Part shown: one piece after another, positions 10,181-19,744 of the stretch | Layout: the number at the start of each line of letters is the position of its first letter | Numbering within the stretch: position 1 is the first letter of the stretch | Origin: Candidatus Zixiibacteriota bacterium | Lineage (GTDB): Bacteria > Zixibacteria > MSB-5A5 > GN15 > JACZUZ01 | Length of the DNA: 64,000 nucleotides | Direction of reading: 5' to 3' | NCBI GenBank assembly: GCA_024280775.1 | Contig: JAJRPM010000012.1 | Coordinates: 62,001 to 126,000 of the forward strand | Notes under the pieces: model-generated | The model's database searches: none | What the model was told of the DNA's origin: nothing | What the model saw: the letters and a program-made list of their open reading frames with translations, nothing else | Translations under genes and position numbers: made by a program

Positions 10181-10408
10181 ATATCAGCAACTTACACTGT
10201 TACGATATTGCCTCCATATCCAGATTCGTTGACAAAAACATCGTAGAAATCTCCTGCCTGAAGTTGAAACGTGGATATTTTTGTCCTCACTAATCGGAGC
10301 GAAGAATCAGCCGATACATAGAGAACAAACGGGTTAACCTCTAATAGCGGCTTCTCAATACCGGAAAAAATATCAGAAAACTAGCGTTAGAAGTTTTCTC
10401 AAGAAACC

Positions 10409-12277
10409 ATGTCGACGATTTCCAGAACCAGCTCAGAGCCGACTTTTCAGCAAGTCGCTTCAATTGTTTCACTGCTCCAAAAAGCGGTGAAGATAGTGTG
10501 CTTATATCCGCCGGCGAACCCAAGTTGCGCCAAGGCGATATTGCTATTCACAAACGAGCTGGGCGCATATCTGCAAAGCAATAATCATCTGCTGCTTTCA
10601 CTCGCCGAAGAAGGCTTCACATTTGAGCATGAATCAGTTGAGCCCAGCTTTGGAGATAGTCATCGGCTATCAAAGATATGCTATGATGCTGGAGTTAGTG
10701 AATTGGAATTCGGTCAGGAGTTTTCCGATGAAAGCGCTGATGAGGTTTTTGATATTTTCCGCAAGGTGATTAACAAAGACGATGGTGATTGGGAGTTGGG
10801 TGAGGCTCTGTGGGGAAAACAAATACCGGGATTCAATTTTGAAATAATCGAAGATCAATCATACTTGGAATTCGACAGCGAAATACGCAGAGAGTTTTTT
10901 GATAGTCAAGGAAAGGGTCTTGACTCGGGACATCTCAACGATAGCGATATCGCTAGCAACTCCTACAAATCAGTCTTTGACGAGCCGGACGACAACGACA
11001 ACGACAACGACAAAAACTGTATCATTAGAATGACCAGCGAAAAATCTGCGCAACTCGCGGCTGTGACAGCTACACTAGCTGATGACAAGACCGAAGAAGC
11101 CAAAGCAAAGGCTCTCAAGGAGGACGCATCAGTCAAGCCTCGTGATCTGCTGATGCGCGTCTATGAACTTGACAGCAAAGATGCTCACGAGACTGCAATG
11201 GCGCTGGCTAAAGACGCAATGTTCAATCCCGGCAAGGAGCTTTTGGGAATTCTTGATGACCTGTTGGAACAGGACAAACGTGTCAGTGAATTTGACACTA
11301 CGGTTCTGACTTGCGTCAAAGCGCACTCTTTCTTTATCGAACAGGGTTCATTGAGCGGAGCTACTGCGATACTTCACAAGTTACAGGAGCGCCGCGCACA
11401 GTTAAAGCAATCGGCCCCGGAATGGGAAGCAAAGATTGCTGAAGCGCTAAGCTCAATAGCTAGTCGTGAGCGAATGGGCGCGGTTTGTAGCATACTTAAC
11501 GATAATGACAGAATAACCGCCGCTGATTTCTCTGCTTATCTCGCGACTTTCGACTGGACGACTTACTCCACTTTGGTCGAAGTTCTCGGCGAACTGGAGC
11601 GCCAGGAACATCGCATGGCGCTTTGTGGTTTTCTCGAAGGGGCCAAGGAAGAGCATGTGGATTTAATAGCCAGCGGCTTATACGATAAACGTTGGTTTGT
11701 GGCGCGCAATACTGCAATAATCTTATCGAATTTCGATTGCTCCCGCTCCCACAAACACCTGTTGAAGACTTTGCATCACTCCGAACCCCGGGTCAGGATA
11801 GAAGTGGTTCGCGGCTGCAAGAAACATGACGGCGCCTTCAAGTCTGCGATTCTGCTGGAGGCAATCACTGACGAAGACTCGCAGATTAGCCATTTGGCGG
11901 TCGAGACAGCCCTGGCTCAGTCAGGTAGTGAGGCGTTTCCATTGTTCCAAACACTCCTTGATAAGCTTTTGACAGGTGAGATTCCAACATCTGCCGGAAC
12001 GCAAATTATCGGAGGATATTCTAGATCCGGGCAGAGTTTGGCTGTGGAAAAACTGGCTAAGTTAGCTGGTGATTGGCGGGTAATCGGACGAAGTCCATTT
12101 CAGGTTTTCAGAGAGAGCGCTATTAGAGCATTGCAAACGAATACATCTGTTGAATCTGATGCGGCCCTGTTGAAGCTTTCGAAAAGCTGGTGTAAAGAAG
12201 TCAAGAACCTTGCGAAAGCGGCTCTGGAAACGCAATCAGCCCTAGAAGCGCAATCAGCGAATCAGAAAGAGCACTAG
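10409..12277 (+). CDS. HEAT-repeat protein, partner of the downstream HD-GYP protein
   Basis: Function not recognised. Residues about 10-125 form a compact domain (QKAVKIVCLYPPANP onward) whose pattern of hydrophobic positions resembles the N-terminus of the HD-GYP protein encoded next. A Asp/Asn-rich linker near 190-203 comes from a 6-bp DNA microsatellite (10986-11012). Residues about 400-600 are alpha-helical HEAT-type repeats (for example HLLKTLHHSEPRVRIEVVRG). No signal peptide or membrane segment, so cytoplasmic. The stop codon overlaps a possible GTG start of the next gene, giving tight translational coupling. A scaffold or input role for the phosphodiesterase is inference. Confidence 0.85.
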   Translation: MSTISRTSSEPTFQQVASIVSLLQKAVKIVCLYPPANPSCAKAILLFTNELGAYLQSNNHLLLSLAEEGFTFEHESVEPSFGDSHRLSKICYDAGVSELEFGQEFSDESADEVFDIFRKVINKDDGDWELGEALWGKQIPGFNFEIIEDQSYLEFDSEIRREFFDSQGKGLDSGHLNDSDIASNSYKSVFDEPDDNDNDNDKNCIIRMTSEKSAQLAAVTATLADDKTEEAKAKALKEDASVKPRDLLMRVYELDSKDAHETAMALAKDAMFNPGKELLGILDDLLEQDKRVSEFDTTVLTCVKAHSFFIEQGSLSGATAILHKLQERRAQLKQSAPEWEAKIAEALSSIASRERMGAVCSILNDNDRITAADFSAYLATFDWTTYSTLVEVLGELERQEHRMALCGFLEGAKEEHVDLIASGLYDKRWFVARNTAIILSNFDCSRSHKHLLKTLHHSEPRVRIEVVRGCKKHDGAFKSAILLEAITDEDSQISHLAVETALAQSGSEAFPLFQTLLDKLLTGEIPTSAGTQIIGGYSRSGQSLAVEKLAKLAGDWRVIGRSPFQVFRESAIRALQTNTSVESDAALLKLSKSWCKEVKNLAKAALETQSALEAQSANQKEH

Positions 12278-12279
12278 TG

Positions 12280-13785
12280 ATGAACAACGCTTCAGCCAAA
12301 ATAGAATATCAAACCATCCGCGAGGAATCTCGGGGCGCTACCGCAGAAGTGACAAGACACTCTGTGGCGGCGTTAAAATTGTTCTTCGGTATCCCCAAGA
12401 CACTCCAAGTGGTAGGTAAGGACAATGACACATACAAAGGTCAATTAGAGAAGTTCTGGGAGCGCTTTTTAGGAATCACTACCGAAGAAGGGACGCTGAC
12501 TATTAAATTGATTGAGGGTCGCTTCTTTGTAAATGAGTCACTGTGTAAAATCACCAGAAAAACGCCGGCGCTGGACGAGGGCATAGCGCGTTGGCAGGAA
12601 CTCGGTATCGGTGGAATAGAAATTCGCTACGCACCGGAGTCAGATATCCTTGCGCGCTTCTTTGAGGCGCTAACAAAAACAACAAGCGCCAACACTGTAG
12701 GCACATTAGACACAGAAACTGCTATTGAGCAACTCCGCAAACTACTCCTGGATAATGATGTGTATGGGCTAAGAGTATTCAGCTCAGACGAAGTAGCGAA
12801 AGACAGTAACCCGATAGAGCAAAGGCGACTGCAAATGCGTCGTCAGGCCAGAACAGTGTTCTTCAAGTCACTGAGGGCGCTAAATGAAACAACTTCGAAT
12901 ACCTTCTCGGGGAGAGAAACACAGCTTAGAGAAACCAGCAATGTGGTTCGCTCTATGGTTGATCAGGTCATCGAGGATGACTCAGCTCTAATCGAAATGA
13001 CTGCTATCAAGGATTTCGATGATTATACTTTTGCTCATAGTGTCAATGTGTGCATTTACTCCCTTTCTATTGGGGTGAGATTGAATTTCGATAGAAACCG
13101 ATTGAGCCAACTGGGATTCGCGGCTCTGTTTCATGATATCGGAAAGGTAAAGCTCCCGGCGGAAGTGGTGAAGAAACCGGGAATCTTCACTGAAAGTGAT
13201 TGGGTGCATATGCGCAACCACCCAACTATTGGAGCTAAGTCACTATTGACGACATTCGCAATCGACTCCCAGATGATACGCGCGGCTCTGGTGGCGTTTG
13301 AGCATCATATCAACCTTGATAATACCGGCTATCCAAAGCGCACTAAGGACCGTGAATTGAATCTCTTTACACGCATCATCACAGTCGCTGACACATTTGA
13401 CGCGCTGACCTCAGGCCGGATATATATCACCGACCCGATTCCGCCGGTCGAAGTCCTGCGCAAGATGATGTATCGCATGCGTAACAAGTTCGATCATTTG
13501 ATTTTGAAAATCTTCATCAACAATGTAGGACTTTTTCCGGCGGGGTCATTGACGCTATTGAGCAATTCACAGATTGCTATTGTAGAGAAGAACAATCCGA
13601 AAACTCCTGCGGCTCCGGTGGTAAGAGTTATTGGAGATAAGTTCGGACTCAAAGACACTGTCACTATTGTTGATCTATCCAGCCCCGAAAACTCAGGAAT
13701 CACAATCAAGCGATTCCTGGATCCCAAGGAAACCAATATCGATGTAAAGCGCTATATCTATCAAGATATACCGTTGGCAAATTGA
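12280..13785 (+). CDS. HD-GYP domain phosphodiesterase (probable cyclic-di-GMP hydrolase)
   Basis: The C-terminal half carries an HD-GYP domain with all metal ligands visible: His253, HD at 285-286 in FHDIGK, His314 in RNHP, HH at 342-343 and Asp371 in VADTFDAL, with the GYP motif at 350-352 (variant HHINLDNTGYP instead of HHExxDGxGYP). The first 240 residues form a domain without recognised family that resembles the N-terminus of the upstream HEAT protein. A GTG at 12277 is an alternative start overlapping the upstream stop; the ATG at 12280 is preferred. It probably degrades cyclic-di-GMP and so would affect polysaccharide or pilus output; substrate is inferred from the family. Confidence 0.93.
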   Translation: MNNASAKIEYQTIREESRGATAEVTRHSVAALKLFFGIPKTLQVVGKDNDTYKGQLEKFWERFLGITTEEGTLTIKLIEGRFFVNESLCKITRKTPALDEGIARWQELGIGGIEIRYAPESDILARFFEALTKTTSANTVGTLDTETAIEQLRKLLLDNDVYGLRVFSSDEVAKDSNPIEQRRLQMRRQARTVFFKSLRALNETTSNTFSGRETQLRETSNVVRSMVDQVIEDDSALIEMTAIKDFDDYTFAHSVNVCIYSLSIGVRLNFDRNRLSQLGFAALFHDIGKVKLPAEVVKKPGIFTESDWVHMRNHPTIGAKSLLTTFAIDSQMIRAALVAFEHHINLDNTGYPKRTKDRELNLFTRIITVADTFDALTSGRIYITDPIPPVEVLRKMMYRMRNKFDHLILKIFINNVGLFPAGSLTLLSNSQIAIVEKNNPKTPAAPVVRVIGDKFGLKDTVTIVDLSSPENSGITIKRFLDPKETNIDVKRYIYQDIPLAN

Positions 13786-13823
13786 TTCCTGAATTACACT
13801 ATTTTATTCAAACTAATACGAAT

Positions 13824-14453
13824 CTAGAAGCGCCAGGTCACCTTTGCTGCGAACCCGGAAATTGGGTGGCTTTCAGTTGCGGTAGGCTCCAAATCGAACG
13901 AGAGCTTTTTTTTGGGATTAGGGAATTTTGACAGGTGCGCGTCTACCAGAGCATCAATCATAGAGGCAAAAATCACAGTCCCGGTTAGCCAGGCATTTAG
14001 ATTTCGACTTTCACGAACATTTTCGAATTTTGCGAAAAGCTCACCGCGAAGGATTATGTCGTCCTCGGCCTCAAATGCGGCGCGCGCACTTACAGTTTGA
14101 TTGCGAAAGTCCAGCCAACGTAGGAAGAGATACGTTTCTCCGCCGATAATTAACGCGGCTTTTAGATACTTGCGATTGCCGATTTGACCGAGCCCGGGAA
14201 CCAGAAGCGATTTGAACATTGCGGTTGTCGGACTTTGCCTGCCTTTGTCCTTGTTCGGTTGGGTGGTCCATCCTTCGTATTTGCCGGAAGATTTCGCTTC
14301 AGAGCTATCTGTAGTCTCAGCAAGAATAAACATATCCCGCGCCTCCGAGACCGAGAGGCCTTCGGAGAAACAAGTCTTGCCGAACTGAGGAACAATAATT
14401 ATCAGAGAGAATACTAGAATCGAATAGCCGCTCTTTAGCAAATACTGTTTCAT
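13824..14453 (-). CDS. DUF5683-like membrane protein
   Basis: Secreted or membrane protein of unknown function. A signal peptide or anchor (residues about 9-24) precedes a polar stretch; the DUF5683 signature AMFKSLLVPGLGQIGNRKY near 78-96 is followed by a hydrophobic segment, a charged region and another hydrophobic segment (TGTVIFASMIDALVDAH). Such proteins are common in FCB bacteria. Convergent with the HD-GYP gene (38 nt between stops) and 39 nt downstream of the lipid kinase on the same strand, so probably co-transcribed with it. Confidence 0.8.
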   Translation of the reverse strand: MKQYLLKSGYSILVFSLIIIVPQFGKTCFSEGLSVSEARDMFILAETTDSSEAKSSGKYEGWTTQPNKDKGRQSPTTAMFKSLLVPGLGQIGNRKYLKAALIIGGETYLFLRWLDFRNQTVSARAAFEAEDDIILRGELFAKFENVRESRNLNAWLTGTVIFASMIDALVDAHLSKFPNPKKKLSFDLEPTATESHPISGFAAKVTWRF

Positions 14454-14492
14454 AGATTCTTTTTGCTTAAAGCAATTTGCAGTTGCAAACTA

Positions 14493-15575
14493 TTATTCTC
14501 GGGTTTCTTTTTCAGGATGGCAGACACGTATTTGCTCGTCTTGGATACCGATTTCCAGATTGTTGGTTGGGGTGGAGATTAGTTCGCCATCGAGATACAA
14601 CATGCGTCCTTTGGTGGAGCCAATTATTATTTCCTCCCCGCGATATAATCTGATGCCATTGTCAAAACGATGACTCCCTTTGTATACCTCACGAATGAAT
14701 TTCGACGGCGGCTCGTTGTCTTCACCCATATCCAATGTGACTTCCAGCTTATGGTCGTCAGGAATAGCTGTCGGCGACAGGTTCAAGCCCAGGCAATAGG
14801 GCAAAATACTCACAGTTATCATAATCGGCTCGAGGTCGAACCGGTAGGCGTCAATTCGCACCGGGGTTCTGTGTCGTTCGATTCCCGCGGCAACTTTTGA
14901 AGTTAGCCGTGACCAACCTATTCCAAAACGCGGCAGGGAACGCTCTGCGAGAGCTTCACAAAGCGCTGGCAACAGACCCAGTCCAACAGAAGTGAAGAAT
15001 GGTTGCCCGGCCACCACTCCGCAATCAATTGAACGAGTCGCGCCGCTTTTGAAACTTGCGATAGCTAATGACAGCGATGGTTTTCCGATTAAGGATGTGA
15101 AGAAGCTGTTGCACTTACCTTGCGGAAGAACCGCCAGACGTACATCCGAACCGATCAAGGCTCTCGCGACAAGATTAACTGCGCCATCACCTCCTACTGC
15201 TACCAGGGCCAAAGGCCGTTTGCTGGCGGCCTCTACAGCGGCGCTGGCCATTTCGGTAGTGGTGCCGGGATGCAATGTCTGCACTTCGTAGCCACTGGAG
15301 CTTAGTTGTTGCGCGAAATCTGTAACGGCCCTCGATTGATACTTGCCAGCCTTTGAGTTCACCAGAATCGTAACTCTCTTGCGCGGCCGTTGCGATTTTG
15401 ACCTGGAGGTGCGGGGTTTGACCGAACGGCCACGTCCTTGACTTCTGCCTTGGTAGCTCCCGCGGGGTTTACGTTCGGGTTTCCTCGAACTCTTATCTAT
15501 TGAACTGCGACTTCTGCTGGCAGGTTTTTCAGAGCGTTTGGGAGAGCCACCGGACTTTGAATCTTTGTTTTCCAT
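14493..15575 (-). CDS. Diacylglycerol-kinase-family lipid kinase with basic N-terminal extension
   Basis: Expected to phosphorylate a lipid (diacylglycerol, sphingosine-like or undecaprenol-type) at the cytoplasmic membrane face. The DAGK catalytic core starts near residue 67 with VTILVNSKAGK, then VGGDGAVN (127-134) and LPQGKCNSF (150-158, variant of LPxGTxNDF), and the C-terminal YLDGE. The preceding 66 residues are almost entirely Ser, Arg, Lys, Pro and Gly with no hydrophobic content, suggesting a disordered tail that binds acidic lipids or nucleic acid. The core length is normal. Which lipid is used cannot be told from sequence. Confidence 0.88.
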   Translation of the reverse strand: MENKDSKSGGSPKRSEKPASRSRSSIDKSSRKPERKPRGSYQGRSQGRGRSVKPRTSRSKSQRPRKRVTILVNSKAGKYQSRAVTDFAQQLSSSGYEVQTLHPGTTTEMASAAVEAASKRPLALVAVGGDGAVNLVARALIGSDVRLAVLPQGKCNSFFTSLIGKPSLSLAIASFKSGATRSIDCGVVAGQPFFTSVGLGLLPALCEALAERSLPRFGIGWSRLTSKVAAGIERHRTPVRIDAYRFDLEPIMITVSILPYCLGLNLSPTAIPDDHKLEVTLDMGEDNEPPSKFIREVYKGSHRFDNGIRLYRGEEIIIGSTKGRMLYLDGELISTPTNNLEIGIQDEQIRVCHPEKETRE

Positions 15576-15823
15576 GCTATTTGACCATCTTAACTGAATC
15601 TCGTATGAAGTATTTGAAATGCCATATATTGATTTCGACTATCTCGACTGTACATTAGCGACGAGAGTAGTATACGCCATTGAATAACTGGCGCGGATTC
15701 CTAATGTAGCGCTTATACTTTGCAGAACGCCAGCTATGATGAAATAAATGGCTATAGAATATAGCATTGGAATAAACACCCTAGGCGCCGAAAACTGAAG
15801 ATAGACTCTGCCCGGCATTAGAT

Positions 15824-16675
15824 ATGGAAAACACCGCAATTACAAGACCTGATTTCTCAGGGCGTATTCGAAACGCCGGGCTTTCTTTTGGGTTTCTGAT
15901 ATTGGTCTATTCACCGGTTTTGCTGGATTTGGTCTCTGATTGGTGGAATGACTCGAATTATTCCCATGGCTTCCTGATTCCGCTGGTTTCAGGATTCCTA
16001 CTTTGGAAAAAGAAGGACCTTTTGATCAATTCTGTGGGCGCCAGCTCGAAAGCGGGACTACCGTTGCTGGCGATGGCTCTGTTACTTTTTGTGCTAGGGA
16101 GCGCTGGAGCTGAGTATTTTACGGTTAGAGTTTCTTTCATTTTTGCGCTGGCGGGGTTAGTTCTATTTCACTTTGGAACCTCATTTTTGCGCAATATCTG
16201 GTTTGAATTGGTTTTCCTGTTTTTCATGATTCCACTTCCGTATGTTATCTATTATTCCCTGACATTCCCCATGCAACTATTCGCCACCAAAGTCTCGCTC
16301 AAGGCTCTGGCAATTATCGGAATCCCGGCGGTGCAACAGGGGAATATCATCCATCTCAGCGGAATCTCGCTGGAAGTGGCCGAGGCCTGTTCGGGGATTC
16401 GCAGTATGCTCTCTCTTTTGGCTTTGGGGGCTATGTATGCGTATTTCAGTCAAAAAGGCCCTATCAAGCGCAGTGTGCTATTCCTCTCCACTATTCCGAT
16501 TACGGTGATTGTTAACTCTGCCCGAGTGTTTATCACAGCGGTTCTGGCATACACTCTCGGGGCAGGGGTAACAGAGGAGCCGTTGCATAGCCTGATGGGG
16601 CTTTCGGTTTTCGTAATGGCTTTTGTCATTTTATTTTTGGTCAATGCGCTACTCACTAGAAAGAAGTCTAACTGA
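15824..16675 (+). CDS. xrt: Exosortase
   Basis: Polytopic inner-membrane transpeptidase-like enzyme that processes C-terminal sorting signals of secreted proteins. The conserved triad is visible: Cys189 in EACSGIRS, Arg234 in NSARV and His255 in LHSLMG; the N-terminal NYSHGFLIPL motif is also typical. About eight membrane helices are expected. Its stop overlaps the start of the epsI-like gene (TGATG), so the two are translationally coupled. No protein in this window ends with an obvious PEP-CTERM type signal, so its substrates are elsewhere. The subtype is not determined. Confidence 0.93.
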   Translation: MENTAITRPDFSGRIRNAGLSFGFLILVYSPVLLDLVSDWWNDSNYSHGFLIPLVSGFLLWKKKDLLINSVGASSKAGLPLLAMALLLFVLGSAGAEYFTVRVSFIFALAGLVLFHFGTSFLRNIWFELVFLFFMIPLPYVIYYSLTFPMQLFATKVSLKALAIIGIPAVQQGNIIHLSGISLEVAEACSGIRSMLSLLALGAMYAYFSQKGPIKRSVLFLSTIPITVIVNSARVFITAVLAYTLGAGVTEEPLHSLMGLSVFVMAFVILFLVNALLTRKKSN

Positions 16676-17352
16676 TGAGTAAAGCTGATTCACACTCACG
16701 GAATCTGAGAATCTCATGGGCGCCACTGGCCCTGATACTCGTCGGTGGAGTATTGGGGTTGTTTCTGCGCTATTATGAAGTCAAAGCGAGCCGGGGGCCG
16801 GAGTTCGAAGCTATTCCGCTGGAGTTTTCAGATTATATCGGTGACGAGCGGCGATTCTCCGAGTCGACTTATGATATTCTCCAGGCCGACACTACTACCT
16901 TGCGGCGTTATCAGGACAAAGCTGGAAATGTATATTGGCTATTTGTGGCCTATTTCAAAGAGCAAAAATATGGCTCGCAAATCCATAGTCCGCGTCAATG
17001 TCTCCCCGGCGGCGGCTGGCGAATCGACTCGATTGATCCCTACTCCTTGGCTCTTTCGGCGGGACTGACTCAGCCTATCAATGTGCTGACTATTGAGCGT
17101 CAGAAGGCCAGGCAAATAATGTTCTATTGGTTTGAGACTCGTTCGGGTTCTATTCGTGGTGAATTTGCGCTGAAATTTGATTTGGTTAAGAACGCCTTGA
17201 TGTTTCGTCCCACTGACGCCGGCTTTGTACGTCTTACGGTGCAAAGCTCCGATGGAAGAACCGAAACCGCCAAGGAGTTAGGCGCTAGATTCCTGCAGAA
17301 TCTTGAATCATCATTGAAAAACGCTTTACCGTTTGCCACTGCTAGTTCATAG
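16675..17352 (+). CDS. epsI: Exosortase-associated EpsI-family protein
   Basis: EpsI proteins accompany exosortases in exopolysaccharide loci; the biochemical role is unsettled. One N-terminal membrane helix (residues about 14-32), then a periplasmic domain with the diagnostic HSPRQCLPGGGW motif (about 104-115) and a C-terminal YWFETRSG segment. Length 225 is normal. Overlaps the exosortase stop by one base and is separated from the UbiA gene by 56 nt, so all three probably form an operon. Confidence 0.9.
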   Translation: MSKADSHSRNLRISWAPLALILVGGVLGLFLRYYEVKASRGPEFEAIPLEFSDYIGDERRFSESTYDILQADTTTLRRYQDKAGNVYWLFVAYFKEQKYGSQIHSPRQCLPGGGWRIDSIDPYSLALSAGLTQPINVLTIERQKARQIMFYWFETRSGSIRGEFALKFDLVKNALMFRPTDAGFVRLTVQSSDGRTETAKELGARFLQNLESSLKNALPFATASS

Positions 17353-17408
17353 AGCCAGATATTTGACGACTGGCGCGCTTTGACTAAACCTATTACTTTG
17401 GCGCTGAT

Positions 17409-18284
17409 ATGATGAAGGCCTACCTAAGACTCCTGCGTCCCAGCCACTGGGTAAAGAACGGCTTGCTCTTTGGCGGTTTGATATTCGGCGGGCAAGCCCT
17501 CGATAGCCATGCGCTAATACAATCTGCGATTGCCTTTGCGACATTCTGCGCTTTGTCTTCTTTTGTATATGTAATCAATGATATGCGGGACCGGGAAAGC
17601 GATCGCGCCCACCCGCTGAAACGCTTACGTCCTATTGCCTCAGGAGAAGTCTCTATTGGCGCCGCCGCAGGAATTGCGGTTGTGTTGGGAATAATTAGCG
17701 CAATCGGCGCCTTCCATTTTGGACAACTCTTTGCAATCATTTCGGCGGGCTATATTGTCAACAGTGTCTTGTATTCGCTGTTTCTTAAGCGTTTGGTAAT
17801 CATTGATGTGATGGTGATTGCTATTGGGTTTGTCTTACGCGCCTGGGCAGGATCGGCGGCTATTGGAGTTCACTTCGACGCCGGGCTTTCGGTTTGTACA
17901 TTCCTGCTGGCGTTATTCCTCGGATTCGGAAAACGTCGTCACGAATTACTATTGCTAAACAAAGATGACGCCAGCGCACATCGCATTAGCCTCAATAGCT
18001 ATTCCGCGCCTCTGTTGGATCAACTTATTACTATTGTCAGCGCCGCAGTGGTTATCACCTATATCATGTTTGTCATTTCACCTGATATACAAGCCAAGCT
18101 GAATTCTCCTCATCTTTGGCTGACAACTCCATTCGTGTTTTATGGCGTTTTTCGCTATCTTTATTTGGTGCATATGAAGGAAAGCGGGGGCTCTCCTACT
18201 CGTCTGCTTCTAACAGATCGTCCTTTGCTGGTGGATGTAATCCTCTGGCTCGCGGCGGTTGTCCTGTTGCTGTATCCGATTTGA
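17409..18284 (+). CDS. UbiA-family transferase, decaprenyl-phosphate phosphoribosyltransferase-like
   Basis: Integral membrane enzyme of the UbiA superfamily. The first Asp-rich motif is NDMRDRESDRAHPLKRLRP (residues about 57-75), the form found in DPPR synthases that transfer phosphoribose from PRPP to polyprenyl phosphate. The second motif region around residues 130-140 (LVIIDVMVIAIGFVLRAWAG) also fits. About eight or nine helices; 291 residues, normal. A second ATG directly follows the first. Neighbours are exosortase/epsI and a type III polyketide synthase; product use for a lipid-linked pentose or for prenylating a polyketide is inference. Confidence 0.87.
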   Translation: MMKAYLRLLRPSHWVKNGLLFGGLIFGGQALDSHALIQSAIAFATFCALSSFVYVINDMRDRESDRAHPLKRLRPIASGEVSIGAAAGIAVVLGIISAIGAFHFGQLFAIISAGYIVNSVLYSLFLKRLVIIDVMVIAIGFVLRAWAGSAAIGVHFDAGLSVCTFLLALFLGFGKRRHELLLLNKDDASAHRISLNSYSAPLLDQLITIVSAAVVITYIMFVISPDIQAKLNSPHLWLTTPFVFYGVFRYLYLVHMKESGGSPTRLLLTDRPLLVDVILWLAAVVLLLYPI

Positions 18285-18384
18285 TTCTGTATCGCTTACA
18301 CTTGTATAAGAACAAGCAAGACTTTGCTGACACCTAATGCGTAATTGGGCTTTCACGGGTAATTAACCCTATCGAGAGAATTTA

Positions 18385-19452
18385 ATGAACACAAGTAATC
18401 ACGCTCGAATAGTAGGTGTGCAGTCAAACCCTCCTCCGTTTCGTATTACTCAAGACGAAGTTCAGGCTTTCGCCAAACAATTCTTTGGTGGAAGACTCAA
18501 AGGACTGGAGCGAATGCTCGCTTCATTTTCCAATGCGGAAATCGACTCACGCAACCTTTGTGTGCCGATAAGCTGGTTTACTGAGCCAAAAACTCTTGAG
18601 GAAAAAAACAACACCTATATCAAGCAAAGTGTAGAACTTTCCTCTGTAGCGATTACTAATTTGCTACAGCGCTTTGATCTGCAACCACGTGACATTGATT
18701 TTCTGATTTTTGTTTCGTCAACAGGATTGGCGACTCCTTCCATTGATGCGCGACTAATAGGCAAGCTTGGTTTTCGACCGAACACCAAACGTATTCCGAT
18801 TTGGGGACTCGGTTGTGGCGGAGGCGCTATGGGAATTGCGCATGTCAATGACATTTTACGAGGTAATCCGAAGGCGAAAGCTTTGTTGGTGAATGTGGAA
18901 CTATGTTCGCTGACATTTCAGTTTAGTGATTTTTCAAAGAGCAATTTGATTGCTACCGCGCTCTTTTCCGACGGTGTGACAGCGGCTCTATTTGCCGGAG
19001 CTGATTCTGAGTTGCCGGGGCTTTCGATTCTTGCGGGCGGGACAACTTTGTGGCCGGACTCACTGGATGTTATGGGTTGGAATTTGCAAAACGACGGCAT
19101 GCAGGTTGTTTTGTCTCAGTCTATCCCGACGATTGTGAAAGAGAAAATGAATTCCTGTCTGGTAGAGTTTTTGGCCAAGCGCCAATTGAAACTCGACGAT
19201 ATTGACCATTTCATTATTCACCCGGGGGGCAAGAAAGTTCTGGAAGCGTATACCGAAGCGTTGGGAAAACCGGCTAGCGCATTTGCGCTTTCTGCGGATA
19301 TTATTCGTGAGTTTGGCAATTGTTCCTCGGCGACTGTGATGCTGGCGCTCGAACGTTTCCTGGCACAACAGGATTTCAACTCCGGCGAATTGGCTCTGCT
19401 AACTGCTCTAGGCCCGGGCTTCTCAGCCGGTAATGTCTTGCTACAGTTATAG
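18385..19452 (+). CDS. Type III polyketide synthase (chalcone/stilbene synthase family)
   Basis: Homodimeric ketosynthase making alkylpyrones, alkylresorcinols or similar from acyl-CoA starters and malonyl-CoA. Thiolase fold with the complete Cys-His-Asn triad: Cys144 in WGLGCGGG, His279 in IIHPGG and Asn312 in FGNCSSATV; the C-terminal GPGFSAGNVLL loop is also typical. Length 355 matches bacterial members such as BpsA. It follows the UbiA gene by 100 nt on the same strand. The methyltransferase often linked to such genes is not next to it. Product unknown. Confidence 0.92.
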   Translation: MNTSNHARIVGVQSNPPPFRITQDEVQAFAKQFFGGRLKGLERMLASFSNAEIDSRNLCVPISWFTEPKTLEEKNNTYIKQSVELSSVAITNLLQRFDLQPRDIDFLIFVSSTGLATPSIDARLIGKLGFRPNTKRIPIWGLGCGGGAMGIAHVNDILRGNPKAKALLVNVELCSLTFQFSDFSKSNLIATALFSDGVTAALFAGADSELPGLSILAGGTTLWPDSLDVMGWNLQNDGMQVVLSQSIPTIVKEKMNSCLVEFLAKRQLKLDDIDHFIIHPGGKKVLEAYTEALGKPASAFALSADIIREFGNCSSATVMLALERFLAQQDFNSGELALLTALGPGFSAGNVLLQL

Positions 19453-19744
19453 ACTTTTCATCCCTATCTTTTTCGAAGTAGCATTTTCTCCCAAACAGTT
19501 TTTCTTACTCTCTGGTTCTTTTTCCAGGAATATCTATTAGTTCTCCAATGTCAGAGTATGGGGCTGGGCCCATAGTTATGACCTATAGAGTTCATCTGTG
19601 AACAGAGATAGGAGTTGCTATTCAGTGACTTTTCTCTTCGGTCGATAATCATATCAGAGAACAAGATAGCCCGAATGGGATGTGGATTCCATATGAAGGC
19701 TCGGGGTGGCTAATCCAGGGAACGAGTCCAGGAAATAATTCGAT

